64,000 nt of DNA from Chimonanthus salicifolius (Eukaryota > Streptophyta > Magnoliopsida > Laurales > Calycanthaceae): the NCBI GenBank assembly GCA_013350335.1, contig CM023539.1, positions 26,777,043-26,841,042 on the forward strand, read 5' to 3'. The position numbers and the translations under genes are program-made. Positions 23,715 through 35,944 of the stretch are shown piece after piece. Numbering within the stretch: position 1 is the stretch's first letter; every line of letters begins with the position of its first letter. Under the pieces are notes generated by a model. It saw nothing but the letters and a program-made list of their open reading frames with translations. It made no database searches and was not told the DNA's origin.

Positions 23715-24286
23715 TGGCCAAGCCCATGTACGTATGGACTAAGTCCATAAGAACCGATACACACATGGTACAAATAAATATTGCAGAATATACTTAATTT
23801 AACTGAGGGTTATAATAGAATCTAAGACTACTCCATTTTATTAGATAGCAAGTACAAGTCATATATCCAAAATTACTTTAATTTCCTTAAAATAAAGTCC
23901 ATTCAAACCATTCCAAACCATAACATATAGTTAACTAAATTATTACATGCCAACATCAACTAACTATCAAATTACATTGTCCAAATATAAAGTCCATAAA
24001 TGAATCCATAAATTAAAGTCCATTCAAAAGTCCAAGCTCCTATGCTTGGTTTTCTTCACAATCCTCGTTCTTTCCCTTTCTTGCATCATCCACTAAGGAT
24101 AGAGATAGGGCGTTAGACCAACGCACCCAATAGGCGTTTCCGATTAGGGCTACCACAAGGTTAGTATAAAAACATGCAAATAATATGATAATACATGTTC
24201 ATCAAAATCTCATAAAATAATGCCATGTATGTTATGCACATGTAATGAGTCCCACCCATCACAAATATACATAGCCTCCCCTTGAA

Positions 24287-24440
24287 GGGATTCTCATCGT
24301 CAAGGTACCCCACAATGGTCTTTCGGACACCCCGACGGAGTGTGGCCTCTGGTTTCCTCTTGATGGGATTCTTATAATCAAGGTACCCCACAGTGGTCTT
24401 TCGGACGCCCCGATGGAGTGTGGCCTCCGATTTCCATAAT
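24287..24440 (-). repeat. Two 78-bp tandem units in element 3 LTR
   Basis: Units start GGGATTCTCATCGTCAAGG (24287) and a variant at 24365. Each carries TCTTTCGGACNCCCCGANGG, the complement of the CTCCGTCGGGGC core. Confidence 0.85.
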
Positions 24441-24756
24441 CATCACCCCATGCCATGCATGAGATGTCCATGATATTCATGCCATTTGCAAATACATCTT
24501 AACATACAAAACCACTTTGAAACATAATAACTTAGCACATATTTCATCAAAATTAAGTTAAAACATCAAATATAAGTGTGGTTACAAAAAGGTAGGAAAC
24601 CTACTCAAAGTTCACTTAGATCGATCGCTCTTTTAAACCGTCACTCGTTCTCGACTTGTATACCGTTCAAGAAGTCCCATTACCCTATTTATATAACAGC
24701 AAGTCAAACATATGTCCATATAATTTCCAACTTAGTCTAAGTCCCAAAACCACTTT

Positions 24757-25602
24757 GTGGGGTTCGGCCACACCCCATGGCCGAACCTCTCCCACTTAAA
24801 TTTTGATCTCCTTTTTTATTTAATCCCAAAACCATCCAAACAACTTAATCTTCCAAATGTACCTTGGTAGGGTTCGGCCATACAACATGGCCGAACCTTA
24901 CCACTTTGGTTTTGGCCCATCTTTCCAATCCTTTGGTCATTTTATTTCATAATTACAATTGTGCCATTAGACTAACCCTTGTTTAATTTTTCTTAAAAAC
25001 CAAAGTCCATAACCAATCCACCTTAGTGGGGTTCGGCCATACAACATGGCCGAACCTCACCAATTAATTTTTGATCCTTTAAATCTTTCATACATACATC
25101 TCCATTTTGATTTTGCCTAACTATATTATATGTTAACCATTAAGTCCATCAAATGACCATTAGTGGGGTTCGGCCATACCACATGGCCAAACCTCACCAT
25201 ACTGATTTTTGTCCCTCTTTCCATCATCTATGGTGGCTGGTTATTTACATATACCAAGTCCATAGATAAACATATGTGATTCTTAAATCAAAAGCATATC
25301 ATCATCCATAATTTCCAACCATGTTCTTACTCTAAGTAACCCATAAAAACAATCCATGGGGTTCGGCCATGTATGGTTCTCTTGACTCATTTATTCCATT
25401 ATTTATATATAGTTTAGGCTCAACACTTTAGCCATGATAACCATATGGTTCAGCCATCCAATGGCCAACCCAAAATATTAAACTTATCTCCAATCAAAAC
25501 CCTTTAAAACCTTCATTACATAGTATGGTTTTTATCCCTCAAAAACCATAAAAATTACCACATCCTTTCATGGGGTTCGGCCATCCAAAGTGGCCGAACC
25601 CT
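24757..25602. repeat. TTCGGCCAT hairpin cluster in element 3 LTR
   Basis: Inverted repeats at about 24758, 24869, 25028, 25164 and 25571, plus a half site at about 25358. Most keep both arms GGTTCGGCCAT/C and ATGGCCGAACC. Confidence 0.8.
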
Positions 25603-27287
25603 ATGGTCCAATTTCTTCCCTTTTAAAACAACATTATCCATGATCTAAGCCCTTGATAGATTCGGCCATACAATGGCTGGATCATATTCCCTTAACCAAT
25701 TTATCTAATAAGGGCTTATGGAGCACTTACCAATACCGCGACTCCTTCGGTTCTTTGACTACTTGATCTTTTCTCTGGTTTACTCTTCCGTTCCTTTCTT
25801 AGTCCTTCCTTCCTTCTCCTTTAGCTGAGACTGATCTTGCTTGGAGACTCCTTGAAGTTGTTTAGCCAAGATATTGGTTTGAGATAGAGGGAGATAGAAA
25901 TTTGGCCTTGGATGAGAGTGATAACCTTGATGCCAAACTCCTTTGCTCTATGTGTATTCTATCTTGGTGGAAGGATCGGCCAAGGACTGATTGGTACGAA
26001 AGACAATCAGCCAATGCCTTTGGTCTTGAGGGATGGAGAACGGCCAAAATAGAGAGAGAGAGAGAGTGAGAGTGAATGGAGATAAAATTCTATCTTTGGG
26101 TTAACCAACTTCAGCCTAAGGTTGGCACCACATGTAACTCCCCTCCCATTCATTTCCATCACTTATTTCTTTTGGGGGTTTCATCTCAACTCCAACGGTT
26201 TTTGGCTCTTGGTTGCCCTAGATGCAACCTTCTTCAAGTGTGAACCCTACTTGTAACTCCCATTTGCTTAATGCCTCCCTTGGGGTTTCATCCTTGAGAT
26301 GAAACTCCTAAGGTACCCAATGGCTTCCAATGGTGTTTTGGAGTATCATTTCCTCTCATCATTCATCTCCATCAACCTTGCATGTGAGAGTTTCATTTTG
26401 AAATGAAACTCCCATAGGCTCCAACGGCTAGCTTTTGGTTAACCTTGTGTAACCTCCACAAGTCTATTCATCTTCCATAATTTACCCATGTGGAAGTTTT
26501 CATCCAAGAGATGAAACTCCTACTTGCCAACGGTTTGGTCTTAAACCATGAAACTCCCATGCAATTCCAACGTGTACAAGCATTTGAATTTGAAACATTA
26601 CTCCTCACATATGTAACTCCTAAAAACAGCCACCCCATTCATTACTTATCTAGGGGTTACATGCATGAGATTACCTCTCCATGCAGCCAACGTATACAAG
26701 GATTTGAAAATAAGCTCCTCACCTATGTAACTCCACAAAACCGCCACCATCATTTATTAACTAGGAGTTTCATGCATGGAAGAAACTTCCCATGCATTCC
26801 AACGTGTGATGTGATGTTCAAACTTGAAACCACCACTCTTCAACTTCACATTTCACTCCTTTGAGATAATTATCTCTATAATTTCCCACCTAACTCATAT
26901 GACATAACTCACCCATTTAACTCATCAATTTAATGCAACTCAATCCATAAATTCAACTCAACTAAACTCCATCATTTATTTCAACTCAAACCAAACTCAA
27001 ACATTTAATTAAACTTAAACCAATTAAGCTTTGAGCTCACCCAATGATTAAACATATCCACAACGACCCATTGGGTCCCAATTGGGTCCTTTGACCCATT
27101 TAACCACTTTGACCCAAATAATTGTACATTACCCATTTAAATTAATTTGAACCCTATACCAAGTACATTGGTTCTTACTTGAACAATAGGTCCCACTATT
27201 TTCTCATTTACGACCATAACCCTTTAATTCATAAATCCAATGGCATTTTCGTAAATATTGATATATTGAAAAAACTGAGGTATTACA

Positions 27288-27302
27288 ATACAATCCTCTT
27301 TT
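27288..27302 (-). other. Polypurine tract (element 3)
   Basis: On the minus strand AAAAGAGGATTGTAT, immediately before the 3' LTR start TGTAATACC. Confidence 0.85.
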
Positions 27303-27349
27303 TAAAATTTTCGTCCCGAAAATTGAACGAAGTAGGATTCCAAAATAAA

Positions 27350-29813
27350 TTACATGAATAATTCAGGGTGAGCTGATCCCATCTCCGATTCGAGTTCCCA
27401 AGTGGCTTCCTCAATACCATGTCAATCCCATACCACCTTGACGAACTGAATCGCTCTATTTCGTAGCACCCTTTGCTCAAACTCTATTATTCTGACAGGC
27501 TTCTCGATGTAAGTGGTGTCGCTGTGCACATCTATGTCTTGCACATTCAAAACATGAGACGGATCGGGATTGTACTTCCTTAGCATCGGTACATGAAACA
27601 CATCGCGTAGAGATGCCAAGTGTGAAGGAAGTGCTAACTGATAAGCTAGATCCCCCATCCTTCTTATAATTGAAAACGGTCCCACATATCTTGGCGACAA
27701 TTTTCCTTTTCTTCCCAAATCTCATGTGCCCTTTTCGTGGCAAGACCTTCAAGAATACCATGTCCCCCACTTCAAATTCGAGAAACCTCCTTCTTTTTTT
27801 CAGCATAGCTCTTTTGTCGATTCTGTGCAGTCAACAAGTGCTGACGTATCAACTGAATTTGTGTTGTAGTCTCCGCGACTAGCTCGGGTCCAATCAGTGC
27901 AGGCTCACCGGCCTTGGTCTAGCACACTGGTGACCTGCATGTCTCCTATATAAAGCCTCAAATGGAGCCATCTGAAGACTTACTTGGTAGCTATTGTTAT
28001 ATGAGAACTCTACCAATGGCAGGTGATCCTCCCATCCACCCTTGAAGTCTAGCATGCACGCTCTCAACATATCCTCCAGTGTTTGTATTGTCCTTTCCGA
28101 ATGTCTATCAGTCTGTGGATGGAATGCTGTGCTAGTCAGTAGATCGGTCCCCATGGCCGACTGCATGCTCTGCCACACTCTGCCGGTGAATCGACCATCT
28201 CTGTCGGACACTATAGTCCGAGGAATACCATGTAATCTAATGATATCCTTGATATAACGCCAACCTAAAGTCTCAGATGAGTCTGTCATCTTGATAGGAA
28301 TAAAATGTGCAGACTTGGTCAGTCGGTCTACCAAAATCCATATAGCATCATTGCCCTTTGAGGACCTCGGTAACCCCGTTACAAAGCCCATGGAAATGTG
28401 CTCCCATTTCCATTCTGGCACTGATAAGGGTTTGAGTAACTCTGGTGGCTTCTGATGTTCTGTCTTAACCTGCTGACAAGTTAAGCAGTGTGCCACAAAT
28501 TCTGTAACATCTCTTTTGAGTCCATGTCACCAGTAATGCCTCTTCAGGTTGTGGTACATCTTGGTGCTGCCCGGATGTATGGAGAGTTTGGTCTGATGTG
28601 CCTCAATCAACAACTCTTTTCTGCAGCTTTTTGGCACATATATTCTACCCCGGAATACAAGACCCTGTCCTGGTCGTAATTCCCATTCTGGTATGACCAC
28701 GCCAGTAGACATCTTGGCCCATATCTCCTCCACTTCCGGATCTGCTTGTTGCTCTTGTTCAATCTTGGTAACCATGTTGGACCGTATAATTAAATTGTAC
28801 ATACTCCCATGGTTTGTGATATATAGATTGAACTCTCAAATGGTATTCAACATTTCCCATTCTGTTATGATCAAACATGCCACTGATGCATGTGATATGC
28901 GGCTGAGTGCATCCGCCACCTTATTTGCGTTACCCAGATGATATCGGAGTGCGAACTCATAATCCACTAGATATTCCATCCATCTACGCTGCCTCAGGTT
29001 GAGCTCTTTTTGATCAAATAATTACTTCAAGCTCTTGTGATCTGAAAAGACTTCAAACTTCTCACCATATAGATAGTGTCTCCAGCTTTTAAGAGCGAAG
29101 ACCACTGCAACTAATTCCAGATCATGTGTGGGATAAAGGCGTTCATGAATTTTTAATTGTCTTGAACCATAAGCCACCACACGATGACGTTGACTGAGAG
29201 CACACCCCAGTCCCTCTCTTGAAGAGTTGCATTCTACTTCATATCCCTTGCCTTTTTCTGGCAAAAATTAAGATGGGAGCAATTGTTAGTCTGTCTTTCA
29301 GCTCCTCGGACCTCTGATTGCACAGATCTGTCCACTCATATTTGACTCCTTTCTGAGTGAGTCGAGTCAATGGAGATGCAATTTTGGAGAAGTCCATGAT
29401 GAACTTCCTATAATAACCAGCTAATCCCAAGAAACTACGGATCTCGGTTACATTCTTTGGCGCTTTCCATTCACTCACTGCCGCCACTTTAACCGGATCC
29501 ACGGCTATACCATCTGCTGTTATGACGTGCCCCAAGAATTTGACCTCAGATAGCCAAAATTCACATTTGTTTGCTTTGGCATACAACTTGTTCTTCCTCA
29601 AGGTGTCCAAAACTATTCGTAGATGCTCAGCATGTTCTTCCTTACTTTTGGAAAAGATCAAGATATCATCAATAAACACAATCACAAACTGGTCCAGGTA
29701 GGGTCAAAAGATCCTGTTCATTAGATCCATGAACACAGCTGGTGCATTGGTGAGTCCAAACGGCATGACTACAAACTCAAATAGTCCATATCGCATCTTG
29801 AAGGCTGTCTTCT
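27350..29813 (-). pseudogene. pol: Pol remnant of element 3 (RT, RNase H, integrase, chromodomain)
   Basis: Read from 29813 down: RT from just before MPFG, through FIDDILIFS; RNase H with a changed YECNSSREG motif (the usual CDAS is lost); an integrase finger; an integrase core with SMGF where SMDF is expected and SDRDGRF intact; the C-terminal domain; and a chromodomain-like end stopping at 27350. At least five stops or frame breaks are visible: TGA at 27422-27424 (CGA in element 1), TGA near 28526 (TGG), TGA near 28836 (CGA), TAA near 29026, and TGA near 29704 (CGT in element 1). There is also a frameshift around 27780 and another near 29260. Most stops fit C-to-T decay of methylated DNA. 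It cannot make a working Pol. Confidence 0.92.
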
Positions 29814-29986
29814 ATAGAGGAGTCGCGGAATCGGTAAGTACTTGATAAGATGTTATAAGTAAGAAAAGATGGTCAAGGAACATAGTTCGGCAATTGTATG
29901 GCCGAACCCTAATCTTGTTATGGCTAAGGACCTTATGCATGTCCCGTGTAGGAAATGGTGAATGATCAAGGATCATGGTTTGGACC
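29814..29986 (+). repeat. Element 5 LTR, piece 2
   Basis: It begins with GGAGTCGCGGAATCGGTAAG, the counterpart of the GGAGTCGTCGGTGCGGTAAG block at about 10225 in the element 1 LTR, and carries a TTCGGC...TGGCCGAACC hairpin. It ends with GGACC, the left target duplication of element 4. Confidence 0.7.
29982..29986. repeat. Target duplication GGACC, left of element 4
   Basis: GGACC here and at 40013-40017 flank TGTAATGCC...GGTATTACA exactly, as expected for a 5-bp duplication at insertion. Confidence 0.85.
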
Positions 29987-30086
29987 TGTAATGCCCCGCC
30001 CTTTTCGAGAATTTCAGAGTCTAATTTTTTTTTTAAAAAAAGTAATCATAAAACATCGAAAGTGAGCGGGCGGCGTCACGACGCGA

Positions 30087-30120
30087 GTTAAGTTCAGACT
30101 ACCCAAGTCTGAACCTTAAC
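30087..30120 (-). other. U5 stem-loop, element 4 3' LTR
   Basis: Same sequence as the element 2 stem-loop: GTTAAG/CTTAAC and TTCAGACT/AGTCTGAA. Confidence 0.65.
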
Positions 30121-30639
30121 TGGCCACCCATGTGTACATGGAATAGACCATGATTATGAATCACACATGGAACTAACATCAACATGCGGAATAACCTAGA
30201 TTAATTGCGGAATAGAAAGACTAGATAGCAAGTAACAGTCTCAACCATTAATTAAGATAAATCAACGATCCAAAGGTTATTAACCTAATCAAGCCATAGC
30301 ATGTAATGAATTATTACATGTCCAACAAAGGTATTCAAATGACAGTAATATAAAGTAATCCAATCCATCATCCAAGCGCTTAGGCTTGGCTCCCCTCCCG
30401 ATCAACGACCTTTCCTTTCCCTTTGCTCGTACCTGCAATCTCCTCTGAGGATAGAATTAGGTCGTTAGATCAACGTGCCCAGTAGTGTTTCTGAATAGGG
30501 CTACCACATGGTTAGTCAAAAACATGCAAATAATATAATAATAACACATGTGTGACAAAATTCCATAAAAACATGCTATGTATGAAATGAACATGTAATG
30601 AGTCCCACCCATCACCATTCAACATAGCCATCACTTGAC

Positions 30640-30790
30640 GGGATTCTCATCGTCAAGGTAACCCACAGTGGTCTTTCGGACGCCCCGACGGAGTGTGGCC
30701 TCCGGATTCCTCCTGATGGGATTCTCATCATCAGGGTACCCCACAGTGGTCTTTCGGACGCCCCGACGGAGTGTGGCCTCCAGTTACAAC
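30640..30790 (-). repeat. Two 78-bp tandem units in element 4 3' LTR
   Basis: Units start at 30640 and 30718 with GGGATTCTCATC and contain TTTCGGACGCCCCGACGGAG. The other LTR has the same pair at 36801-36950. Confidence 0.85.
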
Positions 30791-31269
30791 ACCATCATCC
30801 CATGCCATGCATGAGATGTCTATGCAAACATGTCATTTAGAAACATAGCTTTACAACATGCAAGTTATTGAAATCAATATAAAACAACATATGGAATAGT
30901 GGTTACAATAAAGGTAGGAAACCTACACTTGTTTACTTTGTTTGACCCTTCCTTTGAACCGTCTTCCGATCACGGCTTGTACACCGTTCTAGAAATCCCA
31001 AAACCTTATTTACATAACAGCAAGTTAAGCATTCATTTATGTGATTCTAACTTAGTCTAAGTCCCAAAAATCCACTTAAACTTCCATGTCCTATCTTAGC
31101 CATAGAACCCCATAGTTTTGGTCCTTTTAAACATGTTTTTGGTCTCCTTTAGACATAGGATAACAGTATAATGTTATCATGTTTTTACCTTTCAAAAGCA
31201 TCCAATAAGTCCATCACTTTGTATGATTTCCATTTTGTAAAACTCAATCCAAATATCCACATAACAGTC

Positions 31270-31896
31270 CATGGGGTTCGGCCATACATATGGCCGAACC
31301 CTATGGTTCTTGGTGTAATTAATCCAACCATTGTCCATGGTTTTAATACATAATTTAACCATAGTATTAATATGGTTCAGCCAAGCCATAGTTACCTAAA
31401 ATCAGTAAGCTTATCTTCACTTTAAATCCTTTAAAATCTCACAAAACCATTTAATACTTCCATGAAATGTCATACCATTTCATGGGGTTCGGCCCACCCA
31501 ATTGGCTGAACCTCATGGCCTATGGTTTAGATCCATTTATCCATTTATAAACTTGGTTTATTCTTAAATCAAAGCACATTATGTTTACATAAAAATCCAT
31601 CCTACACTTGACCCAAATAACCATCAAAAACAGTCCATGGGGTTGGGCCATACACATGGCCGAACCCCATGGTTTCCTTGATGTAAACCCTCCAATATTT
31701 GTCCATATTTTTTGATCAGTACTTAGCTTAATAAACACATAATTCAGCCATGTAATAACTGGGCAAAATCAGTGACCTTATCTCCCTTTAAAATCCTTTA
31801 AAAGAACTTCAATACATAATATGAATTTCATCTCTCAAACACCATAAAAATCACCAAGTTTTCCCATGGGGTTCGGCCATCCAAAGGGCAGAACCC
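31270..31896. repeat. TTCGGCCAT hairpins in element 4 3' LTR
   Basis: Inverted repeats at about 31273, 31484, 31638 and 31867. The corresponding set in the 5' LTR is at about 37432-38060. One pair of copies differs in a single arm base between the two LTRs (31868-31894 has GGCAGAACCC where 38030-38060 has GGCCGAACCC). Confidence 0.8.
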
Positions 31897-33850
31897 TGTG
31901 GTCCATATTTTTTCCACTTTTAAACATCACATTCCTATATTTAAACCATTAATGGATCTGGCCATACGATGGCCAGATCTCATTTTCTTAACCAATCTAT
32001 TAAACAAGGGTTCAGAATGCACTTACGAACACCGCGTCTCCTTCGGTTCTTTTGACTCCTTTCTTGACCCTTTATTTCCTTGACCTCTCCTTCCCTCTTA
32101 CTATTCTCTGGGCTGAGACTGATCTTGCTGCAAGCTCCTTGGGATAATTCAGCCAAATGATATGGATTTGAGGGAGAAAGAAAGAAAACTTTGGCCTTGG
32201 ATGTACGTGCTAAGTCTTGATGCCAAAACCCTTTGGCTGAACTTGTCTTGATGAAAAGAGATCAATCCAAAGACTGATTAAGCAACCAGCTGCTGCTCTT
32301 GGTTTTGGAGAGATGATAACAGTCCAAGGAAAAGAGGGTTAGAGAGAGTAAAATGAAAAGCCCTTTGTTTAACCAAAATCAGCCCAAGGTTAATTCAGCC
32401 CTTGTGTAACTCCCATCTTTAATCAAAGTTCTTTATGTTACTTGGGGGTTTCATCTATGAAATGAAACACCCCAAGCAACCAATGTCTCCTTGCATGGTT
32501 GTTGGTGTAACCTCCTCAAATCCCATTCATTTCCCAACTAGAAGTTTCAACCAAAATGTGAAATACCCATGAGCCCCAACATTGTAGCCTATAATTTTGA
32601 ATTTGAAATGCCATAACCCTTATGTAACTCCACCTCCCTTGATTCTCACCAATACCCCATGTAGGGGGTTTCATGCATGGAATAAAGCCTCCATAGTATC
32701 CAACGTGCATAATACTTTTAATTTTGCAACATAAACACTCCATTTGGAGTTTCATGCAAGACATAATCCTCCCATAAGATTCCAATGTGTTTATGGATTA
32801 AACTTTGAAATACAACTCCCCAAGGTTGTAACTCCCAAAACCATCATTTCATTCATCAATATCTTAGGAGTTTCATGCATGTGGTACACCCCCATGCAAC
32901 CAACGTGTAGGGTAGTTTTGAATTTGAAACAACCCACAAACCTTTTATCTACACACCTCACTCACTTAAAAATAAATATTCCATCCAACTCATTCACTAT
33001 AATTATGTAAATCAGCTCACTTATTTAACTCAACTATATGATTTTATTTCCAACTCCAAACAGCCCCAATTTAATCAATCTTGGACTCACATACTGGTCA
33101 ACAAAGTCAAACCTGACCCATTGGGTCCAAATTGGCCATTTTGACCCATTTCACAAACTTTGACCCAATTAAATAAAACTTCACCCATTTGATTCACTTG
33201 GACCAACTCAACCTTCCAACTCCCCTTTAATTCTCATGCAAAGAATAATTCTCATGCAATCCAACGTGTTTTATGAATCTTTTAACTTTGCAACTCCTCA
33301 CCACATGTAACTCCCAAAACCTCCACCAACATTTAACACTTAACTAGGAGTTACATGCATAAGATAACTTCCCCATGCAGCCCATGTTTTTCTTTGTTTT
33401 TCACTTGAAATCAATCCATTCCACTCCCATTCACACACATCACTTACTTAAAATAAACATTCCATCCAACCCATTTATTTAACTCACCGAACTCAACTCA
33501 TTCATTTAATATAACTCAACTAATAAATTCAACTCAACTAAACTCCATTATTTATTTCAACTCAAACCAATTCAAATATTTAATGAACTTAAACCAATTA
33601 AGCTTTGAGCTCACTCCATGATCAATCATGACATACACGACCCATTGGGTCCCATTTGGGTCCTTTGACCCATTTAACCTCTTTGACCCAAATAAATGTA
33701 CCTTGCCCATTTAACTTAATTTAAACCTTATACAAGTACATTCAGCAATGGGTCCCACCATTTTTCTCATCTATGATCATAACCCTTCAATTTATAAATC
33801 CAAGGACATTTTCGTAAATATTGATATATTAAAAAATCTAGGGTATTACA

Positions 33851-33865
33851 ATACAATCCTCTTTT
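33851..33865 (-). other. Polypurine tract (element 4)
   Basis: On the minus strand AAAAGAGGATTGTAT, next to the LTR start TGTAATACCC, identical to element 3. Confidence 0.87.
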
Positions 33866-34891
33866 TAAAATTTTCGTCCCGAAAATCGAACGAAGTAGGG
33901 TTCCAAATTTTCCGCTGATTCCACTTTAACTTAGTTTCTAGCTTCACCCTCCTGGAATTCCATCAGCTAACTACAGAGTTAGCTAGTTAGACTAACTCGA
34001 CAGTTGCTCAAAGCTTCCCATTCAAGTTTTACTAGACTTTTATCTTTTCCATTAAATACATCTCCAAAATTTTTCACATCTTCATTTGTACATAAGTCAT
34101 TATGTGACTAACACCTTTTATCGATACCCGGCATCAATCTAAACTACCATGGGAACCATCATCCATGGTTAATAACCATCCATGAATATAAACCTCCTCT
34201 GGGTATAATCCATTCATGGGCATACTAATCTAAGCACAACATCCATCATGAGATATTCTATCCATGGAAACAACACTCAAATGAGTCACTACCCGACTGT
34301 GGTAACCATATCAACTCACAAATATACCCCGACCCCTTGCAAGAGTTAGGGCTCATGACTTACTAAGCAGAAGACCCACGTCCAACGTGATCCGGTCTAC
34401 CCCGCCCTGCATCCCTTCAACTCAAAGGTGATTCAGTCAAGTTCTAAAGCGGTCAATCCGCGTCTTACTAAGCTAGCACCACCCCCATGGGGTAACATGG
34501 TACCTAGCTCTGCGCATCCACGCACACTAAGCGTGTGAACTAGCCGTGAGAGCGCCCTCCAGCGCATAGCATGCGAGGGACCCACCCCTGAACGGTAACC
34601 CTACGGGACCAAGTCTCCGTAATTCGTATCTAGTTTCCCACAGTCTCAATCATCAATATCACGTGAGGGACGCACCCATACCACGTCTCAATATACTCCA
34701 ATAACTTATTCACATACATCTCAGTGTCAAAGTCCTCATGAACTCCTAAAGTTGCATACTTTATTGAAAATCATTTAAACTTCCATCACCATACAAGGTT
34801 TGGTAGGGTTAGAACAAACCCTTCAAAACGTACCCACAACCCTTTACAAAATCTTTTTCTTTTCCCCGACATTTTCTTACCCTTTCTTAGC
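33866..34891 (-). other. Element 4 internal non-coding region
   Basis: About 1 kb between ORF0 and the polypurine tract. The first bases (to about 33900) match the post-chromodomain region of elements 1 and 3 (CCCGAAAATNGAACGAAGTAGG). The remainder is unusually GC-rich around 34370-34640 and matches no retroelement protein I recognise. No long frame is present. Confidence 0.5.
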
Positions 34892-35368
34892 CTAATCTTC
34901 CGTTGATGACCCTGCATCATCATAAAAATCGAGCAAGTTGTCAAGGCATGTCGTCGACGTATGCCCCAACACTCCACAAGTCATACAGGGTATTATTCCC
35001 AGTCCCCCGATGTATGGACAATTAGTCATTTCCTTCCCATGCCCGTGAAGTCCACATACAAGGCAAATAACCTCAAGGAAGTAGGGGCAGTAAGTACAGT
35101 TGTGCCCCTCCTGATTGCACAACTCGCACATATACCCGGGCTCTATCTCCCCTACAAATTCTCTTAAGTTTGGGACATATTCATCATCCTCTTCGAGTAC
35201 AAAGGCCCCAACATTGTACTCGGGCGATCTTACCTCCATGTCCTGACTGATTTCAACTTCATTGATGAAATTTGGTATGCTAGCATCGTCGGAAGAAGAA
35301 ACTAGATCTATCGGATAGCTAGGTGTCCCTCTGTCCCACAACTCGGTGTACTCTATGTTGCTCGTCAT
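34892..35368 (-). CDS. ORF0 of element 4: triple CCHC zinc-knuckle protein
   Basis: A 158-aa intact frame. The ATG at 35368 is chosen because MTSNIEYTELWDRGTPSYP aligns with the start of the element 2 ORF0 (MSSNVAYSEWHSGTPSHP) and the CATATCTGTATCA bases upstream match; the frame is open 12 codons further upstream. After PIDLVSSSDD comes an acidic linker, then three knuckles: CELCNQEGHNCTYC (C-X2-C-X4-H-X4-C), CLVCGLHGHGKEMTNC (C-X2-C-X4-H-X6-C) and CMTCGVLGHTSTTC (C-X2-C-X4-H-X4-C), ending AGSSTED. It is the only recognisable coding region of this element. Nucleic-acid binding, for example RNA chaperoning or packaging, is an inference from the knuckles. It differs from Gag, since no Gag core domain is present. 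Confidence 0.8.
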   Translation of the reverse strand: MTSNIEYTELWDRGTPSYPIDLVSSSDDASIPNFINEVEISQDMEVRSPEYNVGAFVLEEDDEYVPNLREFVGEIEPGYMCELCNQEGHNCTYCPYFLEVICLVCGLHGHGKEMTNCPYIGGLGIIPCMTCGVLGHTSTTCLDNLLDFYDDAGSSTED

Positions 35369-35404
35369 ATCTGTATCACAGCAACAAAAACATATCAATA
35401 ACAA

Positions 35405-35944
35405 CCATAAATCAAATCAAACTAATCATTGTTTTGGGGAATTTTCCCTAATCAACATCTTGTACTTCTTGTTTGGGGATTCTTCCTATGTATCATATAA
35501 AGTCTCGTGTTTGGGGAATTTTACCAAATAAACATCTTGTGTTTCTTGTCCTTGGGGAAAATTGCCAAATAAGCACTCTTTGTATTTCTTTGTTTTTTGG
35601 GGAAACTTCCTAAGTATCAAGTATCATTTCTCAATTTGGGGAAATCTTTATGTTCTCCTGTTCTCGAGGAAAACCTCCCTACGTATCATGTGTTTATTTC
35701 TCCATTTGGGGATATCGGGGAAGTGTTTCCTATGTTGCTATGTTTGGTATATCCATTTATGTTGACTGTACTTCCTTTGCTATCTTTGTTGTTCTCAGAT
35801 TGATTGTTCAGTCTGAGTCTACGAAGTAAATTAATCCGGCCCCCAGTCAGCGGACTCCGAAGAGTCGGTCAGTTGGGATTCTTATCCGTCAGTGAGACAT
35901 GAAACCGTCTTAATCTTACTTCGGAAGATTCAACTTCCCTTTTC
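35405..35944 (-). promoter_or_regulatory. Element 4 leader with eight TTCCCCAAA-type repeats
   Basis: Between the primer binding site and ORF0. On the plus strand TTTGGGGAATTTT and variants recur near 35431, 35473, 35511, 35551, 35597, 35635, 35667 and 35705, roughly every 40 bp. Many are followed by TACC/TCCTA and AAATAA. The motif corresponds to the repeats in the element 1 leader. Confidence 0.6.

Larger units (their letters stand above)
23585..27287 (-). repeat. Element 3 3' LTR (3703 bp)
   Basis: On the plus strand it starts TGTACCACCCTGCCC (a drifted TGTAACACCCCGCCC) and ends GAGGTATTACA next to the polypurine tract. It contains a U5 stem-loop (23681-23714), two 78-bp tandem units (24287-24440), a GTAGG palindrome (24592-24604), TTCGGCCAT hairpins (about 24757-25602) and GTTTCATC hairpins (about 26285-26520). 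The small frames inside it have no recognisable protein. Confidence 0.88.
23585..29813 (-). mobile_element. Element 3: truncated Ty3/Gypsy chromovirus in element 5 LTR
   Basis: On the plus strand: 3' LTR (23585-27287), polypurine tract, then a pol gene read on the minus strand, breaking off inside RT at about 29813. The missing right half (RT start, protease, gag, leader, 5' LTR) has been deleted together with part of the element 5 LTR, since 29814 onward resumes element 5 sequence. Several stop codons show it is old. Confidence 0.9.
29987..33850 (-). repeat. Element 4 3' LTR (3864 bp)
   Basis: On the plus strand it starts TGTAATGCCCCGCCC and ends GGGTATTACA before the polypurine tract. The first ~345 bp resemble the element 2 LTR. 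From about 30332 it matches the other LTR of this element nearly base for base. It contains a stem-loop (30087-30120), tandem units (30640-30790), a GTAGG palindrome (30914-30926), TTCGGCCAT hairpins (about 31273-31894) and a GTTTCATC hairpin (about 32444-32473). Confidence 0.9.
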
